Of a stretch of DNA of 64,000 nucleotides, positions 21,897 to 32,582 are shown one piece after another. This stretch comes from Eledone cirrhosa (taxonomy: Eukaryota > Mollusca > Cephalopoda > Octopoda > Eledonidae). A program made the translations under genes and the position numbers. The DNA lies in contig OZ024743.1 of NCBI GenBank assembly GCA_964016885.1, positions 18,384,872 to 18,448,871 on the forward strand, given 5' to 3'. How positions within the stretch are numbered: position 1 is the first letter of the stretch; the number at the start of each line of letters is the position of its first letter. The notes beneath the pieces were generated by a model that ran no database searches, was not told the DNA's origin, and was given only the letters and a program-made list of their open reading frames with translations.

Positions 21897-24800
21897 TTAC
21901 AGACACATACTCAGAGTAGGCCCATTCACTCGGGCCATACTTGCTCCTCTCACCCATATTTCAACAAAATGCTGGGAAGAGAGCATTTCCCTCTTCACCC
22001 TGATTTTCCTTTTCAAATGAAATTTGAAAAAGTTAATCAGGGCATCGCCGAAGAGGTAAGTGCTCGTCTTCAGCATTTTCAAAGGTGTGCACCATACTAT
22101 CTCTTTCGCCATAGCCACTAGACAGATAAAAAACTGCCTGCCCTTCCCGGCTAAAGGAAGAGGGTGAGGCAATCCTCACGATAGACTCAGCTGATAGCTG
22201 GATCCGTCCTACACGTGACAGCAGGTGTTCGACATAAACCCACAAGTCAGCAATGCTCGGACAATGGACGAGTGCGTGCAAGACGGTTTTGTCGCCCTGC
22301 GCGCATCTCGGACATGCCCGGCTGACGGCACCTCCATGCCTATAGAGTTTATCCCGAACTGGCAAAGCTCCTCGGTAGCACTGCCAGGTCAGAGATTTCT
22401 GGAAGTTGTCCATAGGCCCCGGCCCGAAAGTCCTTCCGAAGAGATTGGCTAGTTGATTTTCGTTGACGCCTAGATTTTCTCCAAGTACGTCGTCGTTCTT
22501 CGCCTCCACTAATCCTCTATAGAACGCCAAGGTGGAGTTTCCACCGATCACATTGTGCGATTGGTCGAGGGCTGTGAGCACCTGAATACATTCCAGTCTC
22601 CAAGCGCTCCCTCTCGGTCTTCGCTTGACCCAGGACTGCAGCTCCGTCAATGAGACGAGCTGGGGAAAGACGTGTCTAGCAAACGGCGACCACACCTGAT
22701 TACCATCGAGGAAGAGGTGGAGATGTCGTAGCCTGAGCGCGTGTCTCCGCAACATCAGCCACGGCATGCCCAGCCCTCCACGTAGCGGGTGTTGACAGCA
22801 GATGGACAGCCTGACCATCGGAGCGCGTCCCTTCCATACAAAGCGAAAGAGCAAACGCTCAAGCGCAGTCAGGCGGGGCTTAGGACAAGGTACGACGGTC
22901 AGGCGGTAGCAGATGACACACGCGATATACGCGTTAGCCACCTCCGCTCGACAATTCAGGGATAGCTTCCTCTCCGCCCATTTGTCGGTGAGAGAAGCCA
23001 CCCTGCTCGTCCCTTCGTCCCAGTCTTTGACCGTCAGGAGATCCCAACCCAACCAGATCCCTAGCAATTTAACGGGTCCGTCCGTCCAGCGCCTGACGAC
23101 GCTGTTGGACGGCATGGACGTGCCTCTCCAGGTGCCGAGCCTCACCCCACTGACTTTTCATGGTTGATCATTGCTCCTGTCAACGATTCGTATTCTCTTA
23201 GTGTAGGGCCGATCGCCTCGATGTGTTTGGCGTTCGACACAACTACGGTGACATCGTCCACCATATGCGGACACGGATCTTCCGCATCCTAGTTCGCGCG
23301 GGACCCCCTTCAACGTCTGCAGTTTGTGCAGTAATGGCTCGAGAATCAATACGTAAAAGAGGGACGAGAGGGGACACCCTTGGCGGTCCAAGCGCATGAT
23401 GTTGAACGGTTCCGAAAGTTGACCATTCAGTCTCACCACAGAGCAGATGTCGCTGTGCATGGCAGCGATCCAGCCTCTGAAGACGGGCCCAAAGCCAGCC
23501 GCCCTCAGGACTGCCGCTCGGTAACGATGTCGACCCTATCGAAAGCTTTCGACTGATCTAAATTTATCAAGGACCCACTCGTGCCAGGTTCCCTAGCTAC
23601 CCTCTCTACGATGTATCGCATGAGGTGGAGGTTGTCGTGGATGGATCTGTCGAGAATGGCGCACGTCTGCGTCTCTCCCACGAGACCACCAACGACAAGC
23701 ACCAACCTCTTTGCTAGCACCTTGTCCAAAATCGTGAACTCTGCGTTTAGCAGAGTTATGGGCCTAAAATTATCTATGTTACCCCCTTGTTCGGATCCTT
23801 TCTCAGCAGCGCCACAGATCCTCGTCTCACAGAGCTGGGAATTCTCCCGTTCTGTTGCCAGTTGGAATAGACGTCAGCCAAGAGGCCCCCGAACAAGTCT
23901 GGCATATATACGTAAAGTTCATAGGTCAGACCATCCAAACCAGCCGATTTATCCCTTGTGCAACCAGTCATTGCCTCCCGTACTTCAGCGGCTGTTATCG
24001 GCTTTTCGCAACACTCCGCCTGAGTGGCCGAGAGCCGCGGCAGTCCGTCGAGGTAGACACTAAAGTCCATCCCTCGATCCGGCCCGCCGCTGCACCCGAA
24101 CAGCTGTGCGAAATGTCGCTGAAAAGCTTCACACCTTTGCCCGGGATCGAGTAGCATGCGCCCGTCGTGGTCCACCAAAGACCGGATCGTAGCTTTGTTG
24201 CCACGACGCGCCTCCGCCACTCGGGCCCATTGAACGGCTTTCGTCCCCTCGTGTCTGAGAGCACGCACCCTAGTTCTGACAACGCAGCCTTCGTTCTTTG
24301 CATTGAAGAATTGGTCAAGGGCCAATTTCGCCGCAAGTACGTCGGTCGCGATGCCTTTGCTAAGCGACTCGTCTAATTTTCTCACTAATTCTCCCTGTGC
24401 TCTATTTTTCTCTATTGCTAAAGCCTTACTAAACCTAATGAACACTATTCTAATTGCTCTTTTCAGAGCAAACCACCACTTGTTGTTGACGATGGCCCCC
24501 ATCAACGCCCGCTTAACTAGTTCGCTAATCCGGTCTCTGTAGGCTTTGCGCGCTGGTAAGGACGCGTTTAGCTTCAGTAGCCAGGTCCTCGTCTATGAAG
24601 CCTATCTAAGTCAAGCACACATATCACGAATTTGTGGTCCGTGTAGCTGACTATCTTGAATTGAGGACAGCCTATGCTAGGCCTATCTATTTCCCTACAA
24701 AATACTCTATCTAGATATGATCTGGATGACCCGATACGATTTGTCCAAGTCCACATTGGCACATTGAGGAAATCCAATCGGTACCTGGCAGACAGTTCAA

Positions 24801-25313
24801 AACGCCTGAGCAGGTTGGTGAGACACTTGCACCCTCCTCTCCAATCCGCTAATCCCACACAGTCCCAGCGTGCATCTAAGATCCCGTTCCAGTCGCCCAC
24901 TAACACTAAAGAGCGGGACGTTCTAAGAAAGGTCTCCAGATACCGAAATGAATCAGGCCGCCCTGCTCCTGTCGGCGCATAGACGGCCACTAGCCTTAAA
25001 GCTTGCCCGTCTCCACTGGTCACGTCCAGAACCACCAACTTACCTTCTGGGTCCAGGAAGATGGCCCGTATGGCGAGTCCAAACCTCTCCGAAAAAGCAC
25101 AGCAACTCCAACCCCCGATCCCGGACGGTTGGCAGATGCGTACACATCGTAGCCGCCGAAGATCGGTGCGAGGGCCCGTGCTTCGGATATGCTGGTCTCG
25201 CTGCTGGTCACTACATCTATGTTTAGTGACCTGAGGTCGTTGAGCAGGTGGCCCTGCTTCCATGACGACCCCATGCCACGCGCATTTACGCTGCCTATTC
25301 TGAGTGAGGTCAT
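21897..25313 (-). pseudogene. LINE-B ORF2: APE endonuclease / reverse transcriptase, broken
   Basis: The Met at 25313 gives MTSLRIGSVNARGMG. The endonuclease then changes frame near 25080 and continues with VAVYAPTG, GDWNGILDARWD (metal-binding block), SYLDRVF and YTDHK. The fingers (24505-23774) contain KSAGLDGLTYELY. Motif A, LINLDQSKAFDRVD, lies in a separate frame (23729-23505), followed by RQGCPLSSLFYVL (about 23390). The catalytic box is damaged: a one-base loss turns SAYADD into SAYGG at about 23260. The last 370 codons (23145-22033) are uninterrupted and include the Cys/His block CPRCAQGDKTVLHALVHC. It is clearly inactive. Confidence 0.9.
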
Positions 25314-25352
25314 GTTGAAATGGAGTGGAAAGGATGTGAAAGACCACTTACC

Positions 25353-27272
25353 TTACTTCTCGTAGAGGAAGGACGGTTTCTCCATCCTTTTCATTGCTTG
25401 TGGCCTCCTCCAGAAGAATGTGCTTATAAATCCTCCTGGAGAGTGCTTGTCGGAAGTCTCCGATGTGATTGTTTTTCTTTGTTTTAGTGTCATGTACGTT
25501 TTCTGTGTGATGCGAGTGATTTGTATGTGTGTATGTGGTGTGAACTTTTGGGTTGTTGTGTAGTCGTTTTCTGTGATGTTGTTGTTGTGTTGCATGTAGT
25601 GTAATAATTGGTTGTTGTTCAAATGTAATGCTGTATAGTGTGTATCGTTTTGGTTGTTTTGTTATGTTTGCGTTTGTTGTGGGTTTGTTTCTGTCTCGCT
25701 TTTTGGTGACTTTTGTGGTGTTGGTGATGGTGGTGTTGGGGTTAATGATGGTGATGGTTTGGTGTTTGGGTGATGGGTTTGGTGATGCTGGTGTGGATGG
25801 TGGCATATCTGTCCTAACTTTTTTGTTCGATAGTTTATTTGTTTCCCTCTGTATTTTGTTTTTGGAGGGGGAAGGAAGTGAATCTTTTCTTTATTTATTT
25901 TTTTTTTATTTTTTCCTGATACCGATTCCCACTCCTCGTCGTGACAATCTGTCTCCAGTTGTGATAGGCCGGTGAGTGGAAAATCTTCCACAGGCGTTTG
26001 TTTTGGTTGTGGCGTGGTGGATGGTGTAGGCGCTGGTGCTAGTTCTGGGGCGTTGGGTGGTGGTGGTGTTGGTTTTGCTACTGTTGCTGGGTTTGTTGCT
26101 GTTACAGTTGCTTCTGTTGTTGCTGCTACAGCTGTTGCTGCCATTTCTGCTGCTGGTGGTGTTCATGGTTGAGTCACTGGTGTGGGTAAGAGAGGTGGCC
26201 TCAACCTTTTAGCCTGAGGGCAGAAATCCCTTAGGTGGGTTCCTTCAATACAAACGACACACCTACGTCTTCTGCCCTCGACGATTACGGTGAAGTGGCT
26301 GCGGTCAGTGAGGTCTATTACCTCTGGGAACTCCTCAATGCCTTTATGGTCCGCTTGGTTCAGGAGATCCATCCCAGATCCGGACCAGTTCTCCTGCTTT
26401 TCTTTCGCTATTTCGATTATTTTGGTGTTGGCCTCGATGCCGGCGAGGACGGCAGCTATTAACCAGGGAATTTCGATGGCTGGCGGAACGTGGGTCACCC
26501 TGATCTTCACAAGTCTCTGGCCACAATAGCTTGGGATGAGTGTGAAGTCGTCACTTCTTAATGGGGCCATGGAGTGTTCTCTAGCCTCCTGTGGTGTTTC
26601 AAAGAATACGTCCACGGTTCCATACTTCTCCCCACGTCTGATGTGTTTTTTTTTTGCCCACACATGTCCCAAAGCTTTTTGGATATGGGACTCGGATGCC
26701 CGTTTCACTCGGCGCGATTTTATATTAATTGTTCGATAAGACACGGTGCATAGGCGCCGATGTTCCATTTTATTACGTGTGTGTGTTGGGGGGGGGGTTC
26801 TGACGCTGTACCCATCTTTCTTTACCATTTTTTTGGCTTCTTCTAATTCCTCCTGAGTTACCTGAAATGCTTCGCACTGTTTTGCTACTCTGGCAAAACT
26901 CAGGGTGGTTTTCTTAATGTCATTGTTGCTGCTGTTGTTGTTATCGTTATTTTTCTTATTATTAATTTTAGTTTCAGTTGTGGTGGTGGTGGCGTCAGTG
27001 GTGTTCGGTGTGGAAGAGTTCATTTTGGTTGAATTCATTTCGATATCACGAGTTAATTTAGTTTTTTCTTTTGTTTCTGTTGTCGCGGTGGTGGTGGTGG
27101 TGGTGGCGGCTTTAACACCTGCAGTCATTGGTAATGGCGGGAAATGAATGTCTGCCTGAGACGAATTAAAAATATTGCTACTGCTTATATTTTTAGTGTT
27201 GCCAAACGTAGTAATGGTGGTGTCGGTGTGAAATGTTAGTTTGTGAGAAAGGAGTGACTCTGCGTCAGCCAT
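25353..27272 (-). pseudogene. LINE-B ORF1: zinc-knuckle RNA-binding protein, two in-frame stops
   Basis: A single frame from the Met at 27272 to the stop at 25353, broken only by a TGA at 26163-26165 and a TAA at 25662-25664. The N-terminal third is Thr/Asn-rich low complexity. The middle is a basic, folded-looking domain. A CX2CX4HX4C zinc knuckle (CVVCIEGTHLRDFC) lies at about 26265-26225. A Pro/Thr-rich linker leads to a conserved C-terminal segment (YTALHLNNNQ to FLYEK) shared with LINE-A and, more weakly, LINE-C. ORF1 proteins of this type package LINE RNA. The stop pattern suggests fairly recent death. Confidence 0.85.
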
Positions 27273-27484
27273 GACGTTTCAAAGAAAAATGTGTGTTTGA
27301 TAATTATTAAATTTTACATTTTTGGCTCAAGGCCCCAATCTTTTTGGGTGTCCTTTTCAGATAACATTGTATGTGTACTTATGTACAGTTAACAATAAAA
27401 TTTTCCATGAATGGCAGTTTTGAACAACTGAAAATAACAAACCTTTGCGGAGCTCACGATGATACGATTTACTACGTAGGTCGC

Positions 27485-27511
27485 CAATAATAATAATAAT
27501 AATAATAATAG
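27485..27511. repeat. (TAA)n at the 5' end of R4-2
   Basis: Nine AAT/TAA units directly before the R4-2 coding sequence. Confidence 0.95.
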
Positions 27512-28490
27512 TAATGATTGGATCATCAAACTCGTTTTGAAACACGTAAGCATAAAAAGATCATACTCAATTACAAAAGATGCACAAAGATACAATAATG
27601 GACTACACATTTAAGAAGTCCCATTTACTGCTGAAATGGAAAACACAGAACAAGCAAAGCAGGTAAAAGTAACTGCAAAGAAAGAACTGCTACAGAAACT
27701 GGCTAAGAAAAGCCTCTGTATGGAAAATACCCAGAACGAGCTAACAATCCTGATGTTCACAAAACTTTAACCCATCAGTGGTTGGCATCCTCTGGACTGA
27801 AATCGGAGACTGAAGGACTGATTATATCAGCACAAGATCAGTGTCTGCCAACAAAATATTACCAAGCCAACATAATAGAAAATGGATGCAACCCATTATG
27901 CCGTGTATGTAAATAAAAAAACAGAGACCATTGATCATATAATTTCAATGTGCAGTCCTATAGCTCCAACCGAATACCTAAACAGGCATGACAGAGCTGC
28001 ACAATACATACATTGGATAATGTGTAAGCATTTTGACCTGCCCAATCAAAAGGATTGGTGGGAGCATCAACCACCTCCCATACTTGAAACAGATCACATC
28101 TCAATCTGGTGGAACTTTAGCATCCAAATAGACCGAAAAATAGATGCAAATAGACCTGATATAATACTGAAGGACTTTAAAAAGAGGGTATGCCTGCTAA
28201 TTGATATGTCCGTTCCAATAGACAAGAATGTATCTATAAAAACATTTGAAAAATTGAGCAAGTATAAGGACCTGGAGATAGAAATTGGAAAAATGTGGAA
28301 ATTGAGAACTAAAACAATACCAGTGGTTGTAGGCGCTCTAGGAATGATACCTAAGCGGTCTAATGATTACTTATCGCAAATCCCAGGAAATCCGCGTATA
28401 GGAGAAATACAAAAGATACTACTAATGGGAACTGCCCATATACTAAGAAGATTCTGTCAATATAAGTACATCACAAGTCTAAACACCTAA
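27512..28490 (+). pseudogene. R4-2 endonuclease-domain ORF fragment
   Basis: Begins in the thumb/linker region (DWIIKLVLKH, QVKVTAKKELLQKLAKK). After a small deletion and a stop it opens for 202 codons from 27882 to 28490. That open part covers the end of the Cys/His knuckle (TIDHIISMC), the linker (HWIMCKHFDLP) and the restriction-like endonuclease core (NRPDIILKDF, CLLIDMSVP), and ends with VVVGALGMIP and the terminal NPRIGEIQK. The catalytic core looks chemically intact, but there is no reverse transcriptase, so it cannot move itself. Confidence 0.82.
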
Positions 28491-28607
28491 AGATGCATGT
28501 GTGTGTATGTATGTTCTTTCTTGAAAATGGCGGACCTTGTTGTCTCTTCCGGTCACTGGTTGTGACTTGGTGATAACTAGTATGAACATAAAGCAAGATA
28601 AATGCAA
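27512..28607 (+). mobile_element. R4-2: R4/Dong-like fragment
   Basis: A 5'-truncated plus-strand copy flanked by (TAA)n at both ends (27485-27511, 28608-28664). It shares long stretches with R4-1, including the 3' UTR ending 'GAACATAAAGCAAGATAAATG'. Confidence 0.85.
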
Positions 28608-28616
28608 CTATAATAA

Positions 28617-28665
<49 letters not shown>

Positions 28666-28667
28666 TT
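28608..28667. repeat. (TAA)n between R4-2 and R4-3
   Basis: About 18 TAA units with one AAAAATA interruption. It is the shared boundary of two R4-type pieces. Confidence 0.95.
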
Positions 28668-28915
28668 GGAACTGCCATGAAGTCAAAGTGATCCCGATTG
28701 TCATAGGCGCACTGGGGACTATCTCCAAAGGTTTCCAGGGATGGTTAAAGAAAATCGGCCCCTTCACGCTTTTTGGAACGCTTCAAAAGGCATGCTTGCT
28801 TGGAACGGCAAGAACCCTCCGATACGTCCTGAATATCTGAGGCTGCAGGTAGTGGCTTGATATTCAATCCAACGGACCTTCCAGTTAACCAACATCAATG
28901 ACTGAGATTCAAGGA
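28668..28915 (+). mobile_element. R4-3: 3' end fragment of a second R4/Dong-like family
   Basis: It encodes only the last residues of the endonuclease ORF (WNCHEVKVIPIVIGALGT to LRYVLNI, stop about 28838-28840) plus the 3' UTR. The sequence is nearly the same as 55669-55915 of R4-4, so it belongs to that family and not to that of R4-1 and R4-2. Another (TAA)n (28916-28953) follows. Confidence 0.85.
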
Positions 28916-28953
28916 ATAACAATAACAATAATAATAATAATAATAATAATAAT
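28916..28953. repeat. (TAA)n after R4-3
   Basis: Begins AATAACAATAAC and becomes pure TAA. Confidence 0.95.
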
Positions 28954-29333
28954 CGAATCTTTTGCAAGCAAATAGCCTCAATACGCTGGTGTTTATTTTA
29001 TAATTGACATCCGTTCCTTCCAGCTATCTGCATAGTAACCATCGATCAACTCTTTGATTCTCATCGTCAATATATGTCTTCGCTATAATCCATTTATATA
29101 TTGTAGTATCTACCCTTGGGAAAATTACATTTCAATATTCATCACGTGATGTATTATAGAATTGTAGTTAAACAGGACAGGTCTTAAGGAATTTTAGAAA
29201 GAGTTTCAAGCGCTTTTCGGTCAATTCAAAACTAATTTAGAAGAATTACGAAGATAATTTTAATCAATATTAAAATATAAAATATCTATCGATAAGTAAA
29301 TGTATCAATAAATATCAATTCAGAGATTCAATA
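28954..29333. other. AT-rich DNA, no gene recognised
   Basis: No recognisable domain or repeat. It ends at the putative 8-bp target duplication of the hAT-like element. Confidence 0.5.
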
Positions 29334-29341
29334 GTCTAAAC

Positions 29342-29652
29342 CAGTACTAATCAAAGTGGTGGTTGCGCGGAGCGGTGCTGGTTCGGGAGGCACCAGCTAC
29401 CGGTATGCGGCCAGTGTCCAGGTCATGCTAAGGAATCATTTGAGGAATTTTTTTTATTACTTTTTTATATGATTTGATATTGTATTATTTGTTTACAAAA
29501 TAAATAGAAGATAAGAAAATGGTCAACTATTATTATATTCATTATGTATATCGTTTCCGGTATAAATTAATATTACTACGAAATATTAGCGGTACGTGGC
29601 ACATTGAAAAAAAAAAGACGGTCCGCCACATGAGATAATTTGAGAAGAAATG
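29342..29652. mobile_element. Probable hAT-type MITE (non-autonomous DNA transposon)
   Basis: A 311-bp segment flanked by GTCTAAAC (29334-29341) and ATCTAAAC (29653-29660), an 8-bp target duplication with one mismatch, the length typical of hAT. The ends CAGTACTAATCAAA and (reverse complement of the right end) CATTTCTTCTCAAA align without gaps at 10 of 14 positions and resemble hAT termini. It has no coding capacity. Confidence 0.55.
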
Positions 29653-29660
29653 ATCTAAAC

Positions 29661-30026
29661 TATTTTAAAAGATATACAAAGATATATTAATTGAGAAACA
29701 ACCTAGCATTTTCTACATATATAGCAATGATATACATATATTCATATTATAGTTGAATATGTGCAACCAATGTTAAACTCTCGTAATATAACACTTGTAA
29801 TATGGCTAAAAGTAACATTGTGATTTACATTTCTCTTTTCAATAAAATATGTTTACTACTAAGCAAGAGATTTTCAATCGCACTTTTGTACGAACAGGCA
29901 TTTAATGGTGCACACACACAGACACGCATCTATCTATCTACTAATCTGTCTGTCTGTCTCTCTCTCCTGAGAGAGGCAGGGACACATGCACAGACACAGA
30001 CGCACACACACACATATACCCCCCCC

Positions 30027-30095
<69 letters not shown>

Positions 30096-30184
30096 GATAA
30101 CATGTTATCGCTATAGGTAATCCAGTTAGAGGTTGTAAGTGCTCTGCTTTCATAGTTATGCAGCGAGTTCGCGATAATTTTTAT
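29661..30184. other. AT-rich DNA with compound microsatellites
   Basis: CA-rich and (TCTG)n stretches (29912-30035) and (TA)n (30037-30093). No gene is seen. Confidence 0.6.
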
Positions 30185-30204
30185 GCAGACTATACTTAAA
30201 TAAT

Positions 30205-30393
30205 TGTTTCTACTTTTTTGGCACAAGGCCAGCAATTTTCCAGTGTATTACTGGTACTTTATTTTATCGACCCCCGTAAGGATGAAAGGCAAAGTTAACC
30301 TCGGCGGGATTTGAACTCAGAATGGCAAGGGCCGTATATCTATGCGTCAAAGCATGGCGTCCGACCCTCTACCGATACTGCCAATTCACCGCC
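30205..30393 (-). mobile_element. Full-length cephalopod-type SINE with 19-bp target duplication
   Basis: The minus-strand copy contains the whole tRNA-like head: 'GGCAGTATCGGTAGAG' near the A box and a B-box-like GAGTTCAAATCC. It continues through the family core to GCCAAAAAAGTAGAAAC. The 19-bp sequence CAGACTATACTTAAATAAT occurs at 30186-30204 and 30394-30412, a perfect target-site duplication. This fixes the insertion point and indicates LINE-type retrotransposition. Confidence 0.93.
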
Positions 30394-30397
30394 CAGA

Positions 30398-31665
30398 CTA
30401 TACTTAAATAATGAAGACTAACATGGTTGGCTCTACTATAAGGCCTTTATTTAAAGTACTGACAACTGTTTTGTTGATTATGTGGGTCTAGAGTTCGCTA
30501 ATCGCTTGATGTTGCGTTATTGGATCTCCAATACATTATTCACCTATGGTCAATACATCAGAGTATGTAGATATGAAAATAATTCACTCGAGGCAAGACT
30601 TACATCGAGAAATAGCGTATAATTAAAACAATAACATCAATAATAAAACAATGTATAATCTAAACAATAACATCAATAATAATACATGTATGGTAAATAG
30701 GTAGAGCATTTACAGATGTAAAAAGTAAAAGGGAATATAAGATAGGTACATACAAAAGTAAGAAAATTAGAGAATGGAAAATATAAAGAGATAAATAAAT
30801 AAATAAATAAGAGCTTGTAAGTACATAGTATTAGTTTTGGAGTAAGTGTTCTTATAATGATTCGTTGGTGGAAACTAGATTTCAGATGGGATGCTGCTTA
30901 ACAGCAAAATAGAAAGATCTATTTTCAGTAGACATAAAATAGCTACTAGATTCACAAACTTTAAACCACCATTGATTGAACCAGCAATCCCAAAATTAGC
31001 ACTGAACCATCTAGATTTTAACATATAGAATACACACCATCGCACTGCTATTAGCTATCAAACGGCCGACTGGTCACTGGATCATACATCTCTGAACATT
31101 TCTTTCACCCTCTCTCCCTGAAACCACATCAACCCCATTAAGATAGAGCAATCAGCTTAACATTTACAACAGGCGTTTATCAAATGTCTCGTCATCCCTA
31201 GCGCATAAATATCATACATACATCCAGCAATTAATCTCTAATTTATTGTCTCTTTATCGGACCCTCTACACTAGTTTCCCACCAACGAATCCTTATAAGA
31301 ACACTTACTCTAAAACTATTATTATGTACTTCCATGCTCTCACTTATTTATTTATTTATATCTTTATATTTACCATTCTCTCATTTTCTTACTTTTTTAT
31401 GTACCCTATCTTATATTGTACTTTTCTTTTTACATTGTTTTAATTATACGGTATTTCTCTATATAAATCTTGCCTCGAGTGAATTATTTTCATATCTACA
31501 TACTCTGATGTGTTGATCATAGGTAAATAATGTATTGGATATCGAATAACGCAACATCAAGAGATTAGCGAACTCTAAGCCCATATGATCAGCTAAACAA
31601 TTGTCAGTACTTTTAAAAAAGCCCTTATAGTACAGCCAACCATGTTAATCTTAATTCTTTAACTA
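30398..31665. mobile_element. Fold-back element with inverted arms of about 400-470 bp
   Basis: The left arm (about 30400-30880) is the reverse complement of the right arm (about 31250-31665): for example TAACATGGTTGGCT against AGCCAACCATGTTA, and ACTAGTTTCCCACCAACGAA against the left-arm end. The arms have diverged by substitutions and indels. The interior of about 370 bp (30880-31250) has no recognised coding. It may be a non-autonomous DNA transposon, a snapback PLE piece, or a palindromic duplication. Confidence 0.75.
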
Positions 31666-31728
31666 TATATATATAGATATATAAATGCATACGTATATAT
31701 AAATACATATATATATATAAATGCATAC

Positions 31729-31789
<61 letters not shown>
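31666..31789. repeat. (TA)n flanking the Helitron 3' end
   Basis: TA-rich from 31666 with 'AAATGCATACGTATATATA' repeated twice, then pure (TA)n to 31789, the base adjacent to the Helitron terminus. Confidence 0.95.
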
Positions 31790-31790
<1 letters not shown>

Positions 31791-31818
31791 TAGCATTAAA
31801 GCCCGGCGTTGCTCGGGG
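31790..31818 (-). other. Helitron 3' terminus with hairpin
   Basis: The minus strand reads CCCGAGCAACGCCGGG (31817-31802; CCCG/CGGG stem), then CTTTAATGCTAG to 31790. This corresponds to the replication-terminator hairpin and CTRR end of Helitrons. Confidence 0.9.
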
Positions 31819-32582
31819 TCAATAAGTTACCAAAGTTAGGTTGCACCACCCATTTTATGGCAGCACTTTTTTATCTGCCAGGCACTGGTTGAATGAATTG
31901 CAAACCTGTACTGCCGAAGCAGGAGCTGCGCCAGCAGAAACAATCGTAGTTTCACCTATTGATATTATCTCTGTGCAAAGAAGTGTTCAAATTTATTGTT
32001 TCACAGTACTTGCGCAACACGAGCATAGACGATGCTAGCCGAACAACTAGCTGCGATGGAGTTGTTCTGCATGACATGTTTAATGGGGGAGGGGGTGGAT
32101 TGAGGGAACCGCAAACAGGAGCCTGAAAACATTGTCGAATTATGACAACCAAAAAAGAGGAAGAGGATCATTGTACGGTTGGTGCATCATGTACGTCGGA
32201 CGTAGAAGATGAGCCTGCTGCTGTGCCGACGGAGGGAGGGAAATAGAGCTGAGCAGAGGCCAGGTGTTGGTGAAGTGTGAAGTAATTGCAGGGAACCGCC
32301 TAAAAATGTAAATCTCGTCATTAAAGCATTGTTGACCCTTTGAGAGTCATACGGAGGTGAAATACTAACCTGTCCATGTTCCTCCGAGGCCCACCAAACG
32401 GGGGTTGGTGAGGAGCAACAGCTGATATTTGAGTAGGGTCGGAGTTGCAATGAAGCTTTGTAACGCCGCCAGAATCACCCTTTGTACGGCAGATGGTGGG
32501 GAGTGTCCAGTGCACTGCAGTGAAGGTTAACCTACTTAGAAAGTACTCACGAAAAGGCAAAACATAAAAAAAAATTAAAAAG

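Larger units (their letters stand above)
21665..27360 (-). mobile_element. LINE-B: full-length but inactivated APE-type LINE
   Basis: A minus-strand copy with 5' UTR (about 27273-27360), ORF1, a 39-nt gap, ORF2 and a 3' UTR ending in CCCTTGTGGTTAATAAAG and a (ATT)n tail. At about 5.7 kb it matches the length of LINE-C. The protein and 3' end place it in the same family as LINE-A. The 5' end is set only approximately, where the sequence 'AAGGACACCCAAAAAGATTG' begins on the minus strand. Confidence 0.88.

Noticed and set aside
29380..29430. tRNA-like fold in the GC-rich patch
   Set aside because: No B box (GTTCRANNC) or cloverleaf pairing could be found. It fits better as the left end of the hAT-like element.
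32000..32580. Captured host gene fragment (cargo) at the 3' end of the Helitron
   Set aside because: Frames of 60-87 codons exist, but none resembles a known protein and no splice pattern is visible. I treat it as Helitron 3' region.
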